From: MWBF01 sp040772005
GTDB lineage: Bacteria; Chloroflexota; Anaerolineae; CG2-30-64-16
Length of the DNA stretch: 64,000 bases
Direction of reading: 5' to 3'
Assembly: GCA_040772005.1 (NCBI GenBank)
Contig: JAXGYZ010000005.1
Coordinates: 124,001-188,000, forward strand
Below are positions 7,712 through 16,119 of the stretch, piece after piece; the first letter of the stretch is position 1; every line of letters begins with the position of its first letter. The notes below the pieces were generated by a model. The model did not search any database. It saw only the letters and a program-made list of their open reading frames with translations, and was not told where the DNA came from. The translations under genes and the position numbers were made by a program.

Positions 7712-7736
7712 CGGGACATTTTCAAGGGAGGGTATC

Positions 7737-8621
7737 ATGGATCTCGCCAAACTGGCGGACGAGTTTCGCGTGCCACCAAACCGCAAGATTAAGATGAAGG
7801 ACTACGATCCTGGCTTCACCGCGGGCTATGAGAAGCCGGAGGATCCCGAAGATCTGCTGGCCGAAGGGGTCGCCAGGATCGCTGAATTGCAGGATAAGCT
7901 CTATGCCGAGAACCGGCAGAGCCTGCTGGTCATCTTTCAGGCGCTGGACGGGGCAGGCAAGGACAGCGTGATCCGCCACGTTATGAGCGGCGTGAATCCG
8001 ACCGGCGTCCAGGTCTTCAGCTTCAAGGCGCCCAACGCTGAGGAGTTGGACCACGATTATCTGTGGCGTATTGTCAAGGCGCTGCCGGAGCGAGGGCGCA
8101 TCGGCATCCACAACCGGTCGCACTACGAGGAAGTGCTGGCGGTGCGCGTGCACCCGTCATTTCTCGGTCCGCAGCGCCTGCCGCCCAAGACCCTGGGCGA
8201 TGGCTTGTGGCAGATGCGCTTCCAGCAGATCAACAACTTCGAGAAGTACCTCGTAGAGAACGGCACCGAAATCGTTAAGATTTACCTCAACATCTCCAGG
8301 GAAGAACAGGCCGTGCAGCAGTTGGAGCGCATCGACGTGCCGGAGAAGCACTGGAAGTTCAATCCCGGCGACATCGAGGAGCGCAAGTATTGGGACGACT
8401 ACATGGCAGCGTTCGAGGATGTCTTCACGCACACGAGTACGAAGTGGGCGCCGTGGTATATCGTGCCGGGCGACCGCCGCTGGTTCACCCGCCTGGCCGT
8501 CGTGAGCATTATCGCGGAGAAGCTGAAGGAGATGGACCCGCAATACCCTGAGGTCAGCGCAGAGACGCTGGCCGCGATGCCGGCGCTGCGAAAGCAGTTG
8601 ACCGCGGAATTGGAGGCGTGA
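7737..8621 (+). CDS. Polyphosphate kinase 2 family protein (PPK2)
   Basis: A 294-residue protein with a strong AAGGGAGG site. It has the PPK2 P-loop fold: Walker A region VIFQALDGAGKDSVIRHVMS at about residues 65-85, the lid/Walker B-like segment IGIHNRSHYEEVLAVRVH, and WQMRFQQINNFEKYLVENGT. A late DVFTHTSTKWAPWYIVPGD module is also present. PPK2 enzymes transfer phosphate between polyphosphate and nucleotides (AMP, ADP or GDP). The HNRSHYEEVL form is that of the short single-domain polyphosphate:nucleotide phosphotransferases; the preferred nucleotide is not settled by sequence. The IS110 element ends within about 25 bases upstream and may have displaced the native promoter. Confidence 0.9.
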   Translation: MDLAKLADEFRVPPNRKIKMKDYDPGFTAGYEKPEDPEDLLAEGVARIAELQDKLYAENRQSLLVIFQALDGAGKDSVIRHVMSGVNPTGVQVFSFKAPNAEELDHDYLWRIVKALPERGRIGIHNRSHYEEVLAVRVHPSFLGPQRLPPKTLGDGLWQMRFQQINNFEKYLVENGTEIVKIYLNISREEQAVQQLERIDVPEKHWKFNPGDIEERKYWDDYMAAFEDVFTHTSTKWAPWYIVPGDRRWFTRLAVVSIIAEKLKEMDPQYPEVSAETLAAMPALRKQLTAELEA

Positions 8622-8821
8622 CGGGATAACCTGTTGATGAAATGTGGACCCGTACGTGACCGTGTTGAAGGTGGAGTTGGGCTCCTGAAGCTGCAATCTG
8701 GCAATTTGGAATATTCGTCGAGAAACCCCGTATGCTTATGGTGTTTCCGGCGTTTGTAGTAGTGGAGATGGGAATCACAACATCTCCTACCACTACAATA
8801 CCAGCTTTAGGAGAAAATTGC

Positions 8822-8977
8822 ATGAAAAAGACGTTTGCCAGCCTGCTCATCGTAGCTCTACTCATCATTGCAACGGCGGTGCCGGCCTGGGCCGGCGGGG
8901 ATCAGGTGCGCGGTGAGGAAGGACAGGGATCTGTCAACCAGGTGCAGATACAGGATCCTCCGCCTTTCCAGCCCTGA
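8822..8977 (+). CDS. Small secreted peptide with signal sequence
   Basis: The 51-residue product begins MKKTFASLLIVALLIIATAV and continues PAWA, a textbook signal peptide with an AxA cleavage site after residue 24. The predicted mature peptide is only about 27 residues (GGDQVRGEEGQG...DPPPFQP), acidic, with a Pro-rich tail. The ATG at 8822 follows TTAGGAGAAAATTGC. A strong hairpin terminator follows at 9012. Together these suggest a real monocistronic gene, although no family is recognised. It could be a signalling or surface peptide; function unknown. Confidence 0.6.
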   Translation: MKKTFASLLIVALLIIATAVPAWAGGDQVRGEEGQGSVNQVQIQDPPPFQP

Positions 8978-9011
8978 TTTCGTTTCTGCAGCATAACCGG
9001 TTCGTCCTTGC

Positions 9012-9046
9012 CAGAGACCCGTTTTCTACGAGAAAACGGGTCTCTG
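9012..9046. terminator. Perfect 16-base hairpin after the secreted-peptide gene
   Basis: CAGAGACCCGTTTTCT (9012-9027) and its exact complement (9031-9046) enclose a 3-base loop. It lies 34 bases after the peptide gene and 26 bases from the convergent hydrolase stop, so it could stop transcription from both sides. A clear U-tract is lacking (GCTTG follows). It resembles the AGAAAACGGGTCTCT-type repeats seen elsewhere. Confidence 0.6.
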
Positions 9047-9072
9047 CTTGTCGCAATCCGATACGGTGAGGT

Positions 9073-11076
9073 CTAATACTCCAGGACTACTGCCTGGTGG
9101 CTCTGCACGCGCGGCACCGTCACCGAGGTTGCGCCGTCCTCGTGCTTCAGGGGTAATGGCATGTCGCCGGGCACGAGCCGCGCGACGGTGATCGTCTCCG
9201 GCACGCGCACGGTGAGCGGCACGTCGTAGAGCGGCGGGGTGTCCTCGATCACCAGGCAGCGGCCTCGCTGCAGCGGCGGCGCGTAGAGCAGGTGCGCGAC
9301 GTAGCGGCGGTGCTGCGGCTGGTGCATCAGGCTGACGCGGCCCGCGCTGGGCAGCGTCGTCTCGACGACCGGCGCGGGGTAGAGCAGGCGCAGCGCGTTG
9401 GCGAACAACTGCCGGTGGACCCGCGCGCCGTGCTGGTAGTACAGCTTGCCCAGCCGGTGGGCCAGGTGGATCACGTTCCCGCAGCGGATGGCCGCGGGGT
9501 GCGCGGCGGGTTCGAGCTGGTTCGGCGTGTTCTGGTGCGAGCAGTAATGGCCGTACGTGCGATTGAAGTACGGCTCGCGCAGCGATGCAAGCACTTCCGT
9601 GCCCGGTCGGGGCGCCACGCGCAGCGCAGCCGCATAGTTGAGGAACGGGCTGCTGACCAGGTCCGCGCTCAGCGCGCTGCCCGCCTCCACCACTGTGAAG
9701 TCGTCGTCGTAATGCGCGGGGCCGAGATAGTCCGCGCCCACGTCCAGCAGGAAGCGCGTCCCCGTCTCGTCCAGCGCGCTCTCGCCCTGCACCAGCAACT
9801 TCCCGCCGCTCGCCACATACTCAGCGAGCTTCGCGGCGTCGGCGGCGCTCAGACAGGCTGCGCCGGGGAGGACGATGGCGCGATAGCGGCTGAAGTCCGC
9901 CGCCGGGTCGACCACTGCGAAGTCGCGGTGCGTCTCCAGCAGCATGAGCGCGGTGCCCTCGTCGTCGGCCTGGCTGCCGGAGAACCACAGCCCCAGGTCG
10001 GCAGCCGGGACCGCCTCCAGCCCGTACTGCTCGATCTGTTCGACATACTCGAACGCCGCACCGATGTTGCGGTAGGTCCCCAGGTCCATCTCGCCCGCCG
10101 GGTGCAGCTGATCCCCGAAGTTGCACGCCGCGCCGTAGGCCAGCATCGCACCCGTCTCGTAGCGCAGCGCGTCCGGGTGCTTGAATCCGCCGAACTCGCC
10201 CCAGGAGGTGTGGAACTTCCCGCTCATGGCGATGAGCGGCTTGGCGGTGTTCTGGAAGAAGCGGGCGCGCAGAGGTAGCTTGTCATAACCGCCCCATGTG
10301 GTCGGCAGGTCTTCGAGTTCCTGGTTGGTGTTTGCGTCGAACAGCCGGTACTTCGGGTGGCGGCCGTGCGGGCCGCTGCCGTGGAGGACGGTCGTGCCGT
10401 TGTAGAAGACGCTGGCCTCCGGGTGATAGCGCGCGACGACCGCGCTGGTCAGCTCGGCGAAGCGCCGCCACTTGGCGACGTTGTACGCCTGGGCCGCGTC
10501 CTCGTCCGCCGGGTCGATGCCCTCGGCCGCCATCCCTGCGCGGCACGTCTCGCACCAGCACGGCGGTCCCGCGGTGATGTCGTACCACAGGCCGTCCACC
10601 GCAAACCGTTGGCAGATTTCCTCGGTCTGGCGCAGCATCAGGTCCAGGTAGCCGCCCGACGGGCACATGAACTGCCAGGAGAAGTTGGGCTTGGGGTCAT
10701 CCGGCCCTGCGTTGGGGTCCCAGTTGGTCGCGAGAATGGCGCCGTCCGGCTTGTGGACGCACCATTCGGGGTGCGTCTCCGCATCGTGGACGGACCAGCC
10801 GACGGTGTAGTAGATCGGCGCGCGCACGCCCATCTCGTGGCAGGCCGCAATCTGCTGCCCCAGCAGGTCGATCGACAGGGTCGGATGCACCGCGCCGACC
10901 TCGGTCGGGTAGTAGCTCCAGCCGTGGTGGCACTTGGCAAAGATGTTGATCCAGTCGACGCGACCCAGGCGCAGGGCCTCCTGGAACTGGGCCTTGCTGA
11001 AACGGCTGCCGACGCCGGGAATGTGCTCGGAGGTGTGGAAATCCAGGTGAACCTGGCGCGCGGTCACAGGTCGCAT
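9073..11076 (-). CDS. Putative glycoside hydrolase, GHL6-like with beta-galactosidase trimerisation-like domain
   Basis: The ATG at 11076 follows CAAAGGAGCCCTAC; the 45 extra residues of the longer frame are encoded by a repeat. The 667-residue protein starts with a TIM-barrel region (DWINIFAKCHHGWSYYPTEV, then GVRAPIYYTVGWSVHD and VDGLWYDITAGPPCWCETC). This matches the hypothetical glycosyl hydrolase 6 family. Residues from about 390 onward (ADLGLWFSGSQADDEG, LPGAACLSAADAAKLAEYV, GGKLLVQGES) resemble the GH42 trimerisation/glutamine-amidotransferase-like domain. No signal peptide, so it is probably cytoplasmic. It ends the Opp/GH4 carbohydrate locus. Substrate unknown. Confidence 0.75.
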   Translation of the reverse strand: MRPVTARQVHLDFHTSEHIPGVGSRFSKAQFQEALRLGRVDWINIFAKCHHGWSYYPTEVGAVHPTLSIDLLGQQIAACHEMGVRAPIYYTVGWSVHDAETHPEWCVHKPDGAILATNWDPNAGPDDPKPNFSWQFMCPSGGYLDLMLRQTEEICQRFAVDGLWYDITAGPPCWCETCRAGMAAEGIDPADEDAAQAYNVAKWRRFAELTSAVVARYHPEASVFYNGTTVLHGSGPHGRHPKYRLFDANTNQELEDLPTTWGGYDKLPLRARFFQNTAKPLIAMSGKFHTSWGEFGGFKHPDALRYETGAMLAYGAACNFGDQLHPAGEMDLGTYRNIGAAFEYVEQIEQYGLEAVPAADLGLWFSGSQADDEGTALMLLETHRDFAVVDPAADFSRYRAIVLPGAACLSAADAAKLAEYVASGGKLLVQGESALDETGTRFLLDVGADYLGPAHYDDDFTVVEAGSALSADLVSSPFLNYAAALRVAPRPGTEVLASLREPYFNRTYGHYCSHQNTPNQLEPAAHPAAIRCGNVIHLAHRLGKLYYQHGARVHRQLFANALRLLYPAPVVETTLPSAGRVSLMHQPQHRRYVAHLLYAPPLQRGRCLVIEDTPPLYDVPLTVRVPETITVARLVPGDMPLPLKHEDGATSVTVPRVQSHQAVVLEY

Positions 11077-11109
11077 GTAGGGCTCCTTTGGGGTGGGGGT
11101 TGGGTGAAT

Positions 11110-11230
11110 GGAACGCTGATGACGCTGATGTGCCAACCTCAGGTTGGCCCTGATATACGCTGATCTTTGAAGATTTGGAAAAATGCAAGTATCAGCGCAA
11201 ATCATGATCATCAGCGCAATCAGCGTTCTA
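11110..11230. repeat. Inverted repeat, AACGCTGATGACGCTGAT family (copy 1)
   Basis: AACGCTGATGACGCTGAT at 11112-11129 pairs with ATCATCAGCGCAATCAGCGT at about 11207-11226. An inner hairpin (CCAACCTCAGGTTGG, 11133-11147) lies between. It fills the gap between the GH4 and GHL6-like genes and directly abuts the GH4 stop codon at 11231. Related copies are at 15913-15960 (partial) and 32268-32354. Confidence 0.8.
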
Positions 11231-12631
11231 TTAATGGTACTTCGGCAGCCAGTCGCCGTGGGCTTCGATCAGGTCATCGACGAGATGCCAGATCTGGTCC
11301 AGGCTCAGCTCGGCGCCCGTGTGCGGGTCGAGCATGGCCGCGTGGTAGATATGCTCGCGCTTGCCGGTCAGCGCGGCCTCGACGGTGAGCGCCTGCACGT
11401 TGATGTTGGTCTGCATCAGCGCGGCGAGGTGCACGGGCAGTTGACCGATGCGCACCGGCTGGATGCCGTTCTTGTCCACGAGGCAGGGCACTTCGACGCA
11501 GCAGCCCGCGGGCAGGTTGTCGATAAGCCCGTGGTTGAGCACGTTGCCGTAGATGACCGCCGGCGTGCCCGTCTCCATCGCCTCGATGATGCCGGAGCCG
11601 TACTCGTGCGAGCGCTCCACCTTGTTCAACCCTTCCAGGCTGGCGCTGACCCAGCGCAGTTCGCCCTCGGATGCGCCGGCTGCGGCGAGCTTTGCGCGCA
11701 TGGCCGCGACGTCCACCGGCGCGTCCGGGTGTTCGAGGACCGTGCGGGTGGCCTCCCACCCGGCAATCTGCACCTCGCAGCGCCGGATGTACTCGTCCAG
11801 CGGGACATTGAACTGCTCGATCAGGTCGGGCCGGTCGCGCTTGATGAACCAGGGCGTGTACTCTGCGAAGTGCTCGCTCGACTCGGTCACGAAGTAGCCG
11901 AGGCGGGTCAGCATCTCGTAGCGCACGCGGTTCCAGTCGGGCACGCGGCTCTCCGCGACCACCTGGTGCAGCAGGGGGTACAGGTCCTCGGCGCCGTCGG
12001 GCGTCTGGCGCTCGAACTTAAGGTAGAAGGCCATGTGGTTGATGCCCGCGGCGACGTAGTTGATGTCCTCGAAGGGTACGTTGATATCGCGCGCAAGTTG
12101 TTCCGCCGTCCCCTGGACGCTGTGGCACAGGCCGACGGTCTTGATGCTGCTGGCCCGCAGGATGGACCAGGTGATCATCGCCATCGGGTTGACGTAGTTG
12201 AGCAGGGTCACGTCGGGGCACAGCTCCTCCATGTCGCGGCACATGTCGAGGAACACGGGGATCGTGCGCAAGCCGCGCATGATGCCGCCGATGCCGAGCG
12301 TATCTGCGATGGTCTGGCGCAGGCCGTACTTCTTGGGAATCTCGAAGTCAACGACGGTCCCTGGCTTATACCCGGCCACCTGGAACATCGAGATGGCGTA
12401 ATCCGCGCCCTTCAGCGCCGCGCGGCGGTCCAGGTGCGCCTCGATGCGCGGGTGGACCCCCAGCACGTCCGCGATGCGGTGCGCAACCACTTCGGTGGTG
12501 CGCAGGCGCTCCGCGTCGATATCATGCAGGCTGATGACCGAGCCCGCCAGCTCGGGGTAGGAGAGGATATCACCGAGCAGGTTCTTGGCGAAGACCGTGC
12601 TGCCTGCGCCGAGGAAGGTGATTTTTGGCAT
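11231..12631 (-). CDS. GH4 family alpha-galactosidase/alpha-glucosidase
   Basis: A 466-residue NAD+- and Mn2+-dependent family 4 glycosidase. It starts with the Rossmann motif KITFLGAGSTVFAKNLLGD. It carries GH4 landmarks: NYVNPMAMITW (substrate Asn), GLCHSVQGT (metal-binding Cys-His) and AAGINHMAFYL (His). The late segment CVEVPCLVDKNGIQP is close to MelA-type alpha-galactosidases. These enzymes cleave alpha-galactosides by oxidation at C3 followed by elimination, in the cytoplasm. It sits in a LacI-controlled transporter locus, which suggests hydrolysis of imported oligosaccharides. An alpha-glucosidase or galacturonidase specificity is not excluded. Confidence 0.88.
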   Translation of the reverse strand: MPKITFLGAGSTVFAKNLLGDILSYPELAGSVISLHDIDAERLRTTEVVAHRIADVLGVHPRIEAHLDRRAALKGADYAISMFQVAGYKPGTVVDFEIPKKYGLRQTIADTLGIGGIMRGLRTIPVFLDMCRDMEELCPDVTLLNYVNPMAMITWSILRASSIKTVGLCHSVQGTAEQLARDINVPFEDINYVAAGINHMAFYLKFERQTPDGAEDLYPLLHQVVAESRVPDWNRVRYEMLTRLGYFVTESSEHFAEYTPWFIKRDRPDLIEQFNVPLDEYIRRCEVQIAGWEATRTVLEHPDAPVDVAAMRAKLAAAGASEGELRWVSASLEGLNKVERSHEYGSGIIEAMETGTPAVIYGNVLNHGLIDNLPAGCCVEVPCLVDKNGIQPVRIGQLPVHLAALMQTNINVQALTVEAALTGKREHIYHAAMLDPHTGAELSLDQIWHLVDDLIEAHGDWLPKYH

Positions 12632-12724
12632 GGTTTATCTCCGTTGATACTGATTGATAGGTGGGTTACGATTTGTGAAGGAAAGTATACCCCAAATGAG
12701 AAGAAGGACGAAAGACAATGCAAC

Positions 12725-12786
12725 GGATGAAAAACGGATAAGCGGATATTGGCCATCCGCGCATAAGGCCTATCCGCTTATCCGGT
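12725..12786. repeat. Inverted repeat, GGATAAGCGGATA type
   Basis: ACGGATAAGCGGATATTGGC (12733-12752) pairs with the right part GCCTATCCGCTTATCCG (12767-12783). It lies between the small membrane protein and the GH4 gene. It resembles a diverged member of the GCGAATACGCGAAT family found at 18315, 22996 and 51471. Confidence 0.65.
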
Positions 12787-12828
12787 GCGAATCGAAGGTT
12801 CGCCTACATCCGTTGCCGTGGCAGTCCC

Positions 12829-13188
12829 TCACGCGGGCGGCAGCCGCTGGGCCAGCTTCCCCACGATGGGCAGGGCGGTCATGCGCGCGTTCAGCGCGTT
12901 CGACATGCCCCGGATCCAGGCATACAGGGCGAAGACATACGCGGCGATGACCAGGCCGAATAACGACAGGCCGACGATCGCCAGGTAGGGGACGAACGAG
13001 GTCAGCCAGAAGATGACATACCACCCAGCCGTGACCAGCACGAGGAAGAGGAGCAGCGCCAGCGACTGCCGCGCATGAAAGGCCGCGAACCGGTCGCGGC
13101 GGCCCACGAGCAGGACAACCAGCCAGCCCACGACGCTGAGCAAGTACGCGATGAAAGCCAGCCCTCGATTCGGTGTGTTCATGGTCAC
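12829..13188 (-). CDS. Small membrane protein, DUF4870-like
   Basis: A 119-residue protein with about three hydrophobic segments (AFIAYLLSVVGWLVVLLVG, LALLLFLVLVTAGWYVIFWL and IVGLSLFGLVIAAYVFALYA). The conserved FHARQSLALLLF motif follows the first helix, as in DUF4870/TIC20-like proteins. The GTG at 13188 overlaps the TGA of the upstream ATPase gene (GTGA), implying translational coupling; the ATG two codons later is an alternative start. Function unknown. Its place behind an ABC ATPase may be incidental co-transcription. Confidence 0.75.
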   Translation of the reverse strand: MTMNTPNRGLAFIAYLLSVVGWLVVLLVGRRDRFAAFHARQSLALLLFLVLVTAGWYVIFWLTSFVPYLAIVGLSLFGLVIAAYVFALYAWIRGMSNALNARMTALPIVGKLAQRLPPA

Positions 13189-14204
13189 GCTCCGACCCCG
13201 CGCAGATTAAGTTCTTTGGCAAAGTGGCAGGCCGCCCAGTGGCCCGGCAGGTGTTCGAGCAGGGCCGGCTCGACCTGGCGGCAGACGTCGCGCGCATACT
13301 GGCAGCGCGGGTTGAAGATGCAGCCGGGCGGCGGATTGGCCGGGCTGGGCACTTCGCCCTGCAGGGGGATGCGGGCGTATTTCAGGTCGGGGTCCGCCGG
13401 CGGCACGGCGGATAGCAGCGCCTCCGTGTACGGCATCAGCGGGTTGGTCAGCAGCGCGGCGGTGTCCGCCAGCTCCACGATCTTCCCGACATACATGACG
13501 GCGATGCGGTCCGATACGTGCTCCACGACGGACAGGTCATGCGCGATGAAGACCAGCGTCAGTCCCAGCTCATCCTTCAAGCCCTGGAGCAGGTTGAGCA
13601 CCTGCGCCTGGATGGACACATCCAGCGCCGACACCGGCTCATCTGCGATAATTAGCCGCGGGCTGAGGGACAGGGTGCGCGCGAGGCCGATGCGCTGGCG
13701 CTGGCCGCCGGAGAACTCGTGCGGGTAGCGGTTCATGTAGTTCGGCTCCAGGCCGACCTCGCGCATGAGCTGCGCCACCCGGTCGTCGAGTTCCTTGCCG
13801 CGCGCGATGCCGTGGATGACGAGCGGCTCCCCGATGATGTCCTTGACGGTCAGGCGGGGGTTGAGCGAGCTGAAGGGGTCCTGGAAGATCATGCGCATCT
13901 CGCGGCGCAGCGGCTTCATCTCTTTGAGCGAAATGGCGGCCACGTTGATGCGCTCGCCGTCCGCCTTGCGATACCACACCTCGCCGCCCGTCGGATCATA
14001 CAGGCGCAGGATGGCGCGGCCGGTGGTTGTCTTGCCGCAGCCGCTTTCGCCCACGAGGCCCAGCACCTCCTGCTCCTGGACGGTGAAGCTGACGCCGTCC
14101 ACCGCGCGCACGTGGCCGACCGTTCGCTGGAGCAGCCCGCGCGTGATCGGGAAGTACTGCTTGAGCTCTTTGACTTCGAGGATGGTCTTGTCTTTGATGG
14201 GCAT
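13185..14204 (-). CDS. Oligopeptide-type ABC transporter ATPase (OppF-like)
   Basis: A 339-residue ATPase of an Opp/Dpp-class importer. Motifs: Walker A GLVGESGCGKTTTGRA, Q-loop MIFQDPFSSLNP, signature FSGGQRQRIGLARTL and Walker B LIIADEPVSALD. The C-terminal oligo_HPY region (PANPPPGCIFNPRCQYARDV) carries Cys residues often found near an Fe-S-like motif. It powers uptake with the partner OppD-like ATPase at 20806. Unusually, the rest of the transporter is separated from this gene by a cytochrome gene, which ends only 4 bases upstream of this start. Confidence 0.92.
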   Translation of the reverse strand: MPIKDKTILEVKELKQYFPITRGLLQRTVGHVRAVDGVSFTVQEQEVLGLVGESGCGKTTTGRAILRLYDPTGGEVWYRKADGERINVAAISLKEMKPLRREMRMIFQDPFSSLNPRLTVKDIIGEPLVIHGIARGKELDDRVAQLMREVGLEPNYMNRYPHEFSGGQRQRIGLARTLSLSPRLIIADEPVSALDVSIQAQVLNLLQGLKDELGLTLVFIAHDLSVVEHVSDRIAVMYVGKIVELADTAALLTNPLMPYTEALLSAVPPADPDLKYARIPLQGEVPSPANPPPGCIFNPRCQYARDVCRQVEPALLEHLPGHWAACHFAKELNLRGVGA

Positions 14205-14208
14205 TCAG

Positions 14209-15915
14209 CTACCTCCCCACCCGTACCGTTTTTTCCGCCATCACGATATCGGGGTCGGTCCACCCCTTCTGCTGCATCATGTCCTGGTACGCCCGACGGA
14301 ACACGAGCCGCGCGGTTACCTGTCCGCCGGACACGCCCGCGGGCAGGTCGAAGGTGTAGCGGCTGCGATCGGTCGCATAGGCCGCGAGCCGGGTGTCGGC
14401 CACGATGGTGACGGGCCGCCAGTAGGCCGCGGTCGGCTGCTCGCCGGTCCAGTCGTCGCGCAGCACCTTCGCATAGGTGCGGCCGGGCTGGCCCGCATAG
14501 TCGCCCGTCCACGCGGGCAACAGCGGCCCGCTGCGCAGGGACAACGGCCGACCTGCGGCATCGGTGGCCGTGACGACCAGCATGACGTGGCGTAGCGGCG
14601 AGTCGGTCGGCACATGGTGGCCGGTCTTGTCGTTGGTCACGCTGACATCCACGATCACCCGGTTGCCGCGCAGGGCGGCCGTCGTGGTCATCGTCACGGC
14701 GTTGCGGAGCAGCGCCTCGTCCGCCGCGCCGGGCATCGTGTGCACGTTCAGCTCGCCGGGCCGCGGCTGGCCGCCCTGTTCCGGATACACGAAGTATTCG
14801 TAATCAGCCGGCGGCATGTGGCAGTCCTGGCAGGTCTGGCCCGTCTCCGGGTCACTGTAGGGGCTGTCCAGCCATTCGCCGTAGGAGTTGTAGATGAGCG
14901 TGCCGCCGGCCACGTGGCCCACGCCGACGACGCCGCCGAACACGCCGTAATGACACGGCGCGCAGAACGCGCTTTCGCTCTGCAGCAGCAGGTAGGTATC
15001 CTCGCCGTCCACGTCGTCGAACGGGCCGAAGAAGAGCTGGTGCTCGTTCTCGTGCGGCCGGAAGAGCCGGTAGCTCATGATGCCGGGCATGTCGGGCAGC
15101 GGCAGCCCCTCGTCGTTCAGAATCACATCGCCGATCTTGTGGCAGAACTCGCACGAGATGCCCTCGGTCGCGACGTCGGTCAGGTACATGGGCGAGGGCG
15201 CGGGCGGGACGATGCCGTTTGGCGACCGCTCGGCCGTGATGCTCGTATGGCAGCCCGACCAGCCGCAGTTCGTGTTGTTCGGGATTTTCGATGCCAGCGG
15301 TGTGTGGCAGGCCGCGCAGTTGCCGTTGCGGTCGGGATAGTCGAGCCGGTAACCGGGGCCGTAATACGGCTCGGCGGGATCGCGCTCGACCGGCACGCCC
15401 AGGTCGAACTTCGTCCGTGTGCTCTGGTTGCCCTCGACATCGGCGCCCGTGTACAGGCTCAGGAAACGGGGGTTGACCGCCGACTGGCTGTGCGCGTCGG
15501 CCTCCCATTCGGGGTTCTGCGTGTGGCACTCGCCGCACGCAGCCGAACCGGTGACGCCCTCGTAGGTGAACCAGTCGTATTCCGCGTTGTCGCCGATGAA
15601 GTGACGCTTCAACTCGATGCGAATGGCCCGTCCCGCCGTGATTTCCGCCGCGTCCGCCGCCAGCTTGGCCGTGCCGATGTAGTAGCCCTCGGCCCAGGCG
15701 GTGACGGTCAGCGGCCCGGTCGCCTGCACGCCGGCCAGCCGGAACGTGCCGTCTGCCGCGCTCGTCGTCGCGTTGTCGGTCAGTGCAACGCGCACGGTTG
15801 CACCCGCCACCGGGCCCTTCTCGTCCGTCACCGTGCCCGTCAGCGTGACCGGCCCATCGGCCACTACCGCCCCTGCCAGGAGCAGCAGGACGATGGCGAG
15901 CGGGATAGCACGCAT
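14209..15915 (-). CDS. Secreted multihaem c-type cytochrome with N-terminal carboxypeptidase-regulatory-like domain
   Basis: The start at 15915 gives a clear signal peptide (RAIPLAIVLLLLAGAVVA); an 18-residue longer frame runs into a repeat. Residues about 23-110 look like a beta-sandwich Cna/carboxypeptidase-regulatory domain (GTVTDEKGPVAGATVRVAL). Six haem-binding sites follow: CGECH, CAACH, CGWSGCH (a CX4CH variant), CEFCH, CAPCH and CQDCH. Further His residues could be distal ligands. The C-terminal third is beta-rich (VTNDKTGHHVPTDSPLRHV). It is probably an extracytoplasmic electron carrier or multihaem reductase. It lies inside an Opp-type transporter operon, 4 bases before the OppF-like gene, which is unexpected. 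Confidence 0.82.
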   Translation of the reverse strand: MRAIPLAIVLLLLAGAVVADGPVTLTGTVTDEKGPVAGATVRVALTDNATTSAADGTFRLAGVQATGPLTVTAWAEGYYIGTAKLAADAAEITAGRAIRIELKRHFIGDNAEYDWFTYEGVTGSAACGECHTQNPEWEADAHSQSAVNPRFLSLYTGADVEGNQSTRTKFDLGVPVERDPAEPYYGPGYRLDYPDRNGNCAACHTPLASKIPNNTNCGWSGCHTSITAERSPNGIVPPAPSPMYLTDVATEGISCEFCHKIGDVILNDEGLPLPDMPGIMSYRLFRPHENEHQLFFGPFDDVDGEDTYLLLQSESAFCAPCHYGVFGGVVGVGHVAGGTLIYNSYGEWLDSPYSDPETGQTCQDCHMPPADYEYFVYPEQGGQPRPGELNVHTMPGAADEALLRNAVTMTTTAALRGNRVIVDVSVTNDKTGHHVPTDSPLRHVMLVVTATDAAGRPLSLRSGPLLPAWTGDYAGQPGRTYAKVLRDDWTGEQPTAAYWRPVTIVADTRLAAYATDRSRYTFDLPAGVSGGQVTARLVFRRAYQDMMQQKGWTDPDIVMAEKTVRVGR

Positions 15916-15987
15916 AATCGCACGCTGATGACGTGCCAACCTTCGGGTGGCCTTGATGAGATGGATCACGTTGTTTTCCTTTTCGAG

Positions 15988-16118
15988 ACCTCACTCCCGG
16001 CCCCCTCTCCTGAAAATCGAAAAAGCCGATTTTTCAGAAGAGGGGAGATGCACGTTCACCCCCTCTCCTGAGCTACGATCAGTTCCGTAGCTCAGGAGAG
16101 GGGGCCGGGGGGTGAGGT
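15988..16118. repeat. Compound palindromic element, CTCTCCT family (two hairpins in one pair of arms)
   Basis: Outer arms CCTCACTCCCGGCCCCCTCT (15989-16008) and AGAGGGGGCCGGGGGGTGAG (16097-16116) enclose two hairpins. One runs from CTCTCCTGAAAATCG to TTTTTCAGAAGAGG (ending at 16043). The other runs from CCCTCTCCTGAGCTACG to CGTAGCTCAGGAGAGGG (16061-16102). It separates the OppC-like gene, whose stop it abuts, from the cytochrome gene. Related single-hairpin copy at 656-728. Confidence 0.8.
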
Positions 16119-16119
16119 G

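Larger units (their letters stand above)
6285..7736 (+). mobile_element. IS110-family insertion sequence (ends approximate)
   Basis: A single transposase gene is preceded by about 185 bases of structured non-coding leader and followed by only 25 bases before the next start codon. A long left end and a short right end are characteristic of the IS110 subgroup, which lacks terminal inverted repeats. Exact ends could not be fixed by eye because no terminal repeats or target duplications are expected. The element sits directly upstream of the PPK2 gene. Confidence 0.75.

Noticed and set aside
11183..12730. 515-codon open frame on the plus strand opposite the GH4 gene
   Set aside because: It lies antisense to a clear GH4 enzyme and has Arg/Val/Asp-heavy composition of the kind produced by GC-rich antisense frames, with no recognisable motif.
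14614..16071. 485-codon open frame opposite the multihaem cytochrome
   Set aside because: The opposite strand has six haem motifs and a signal peptide; this frame also runs into a palindromic repeat.
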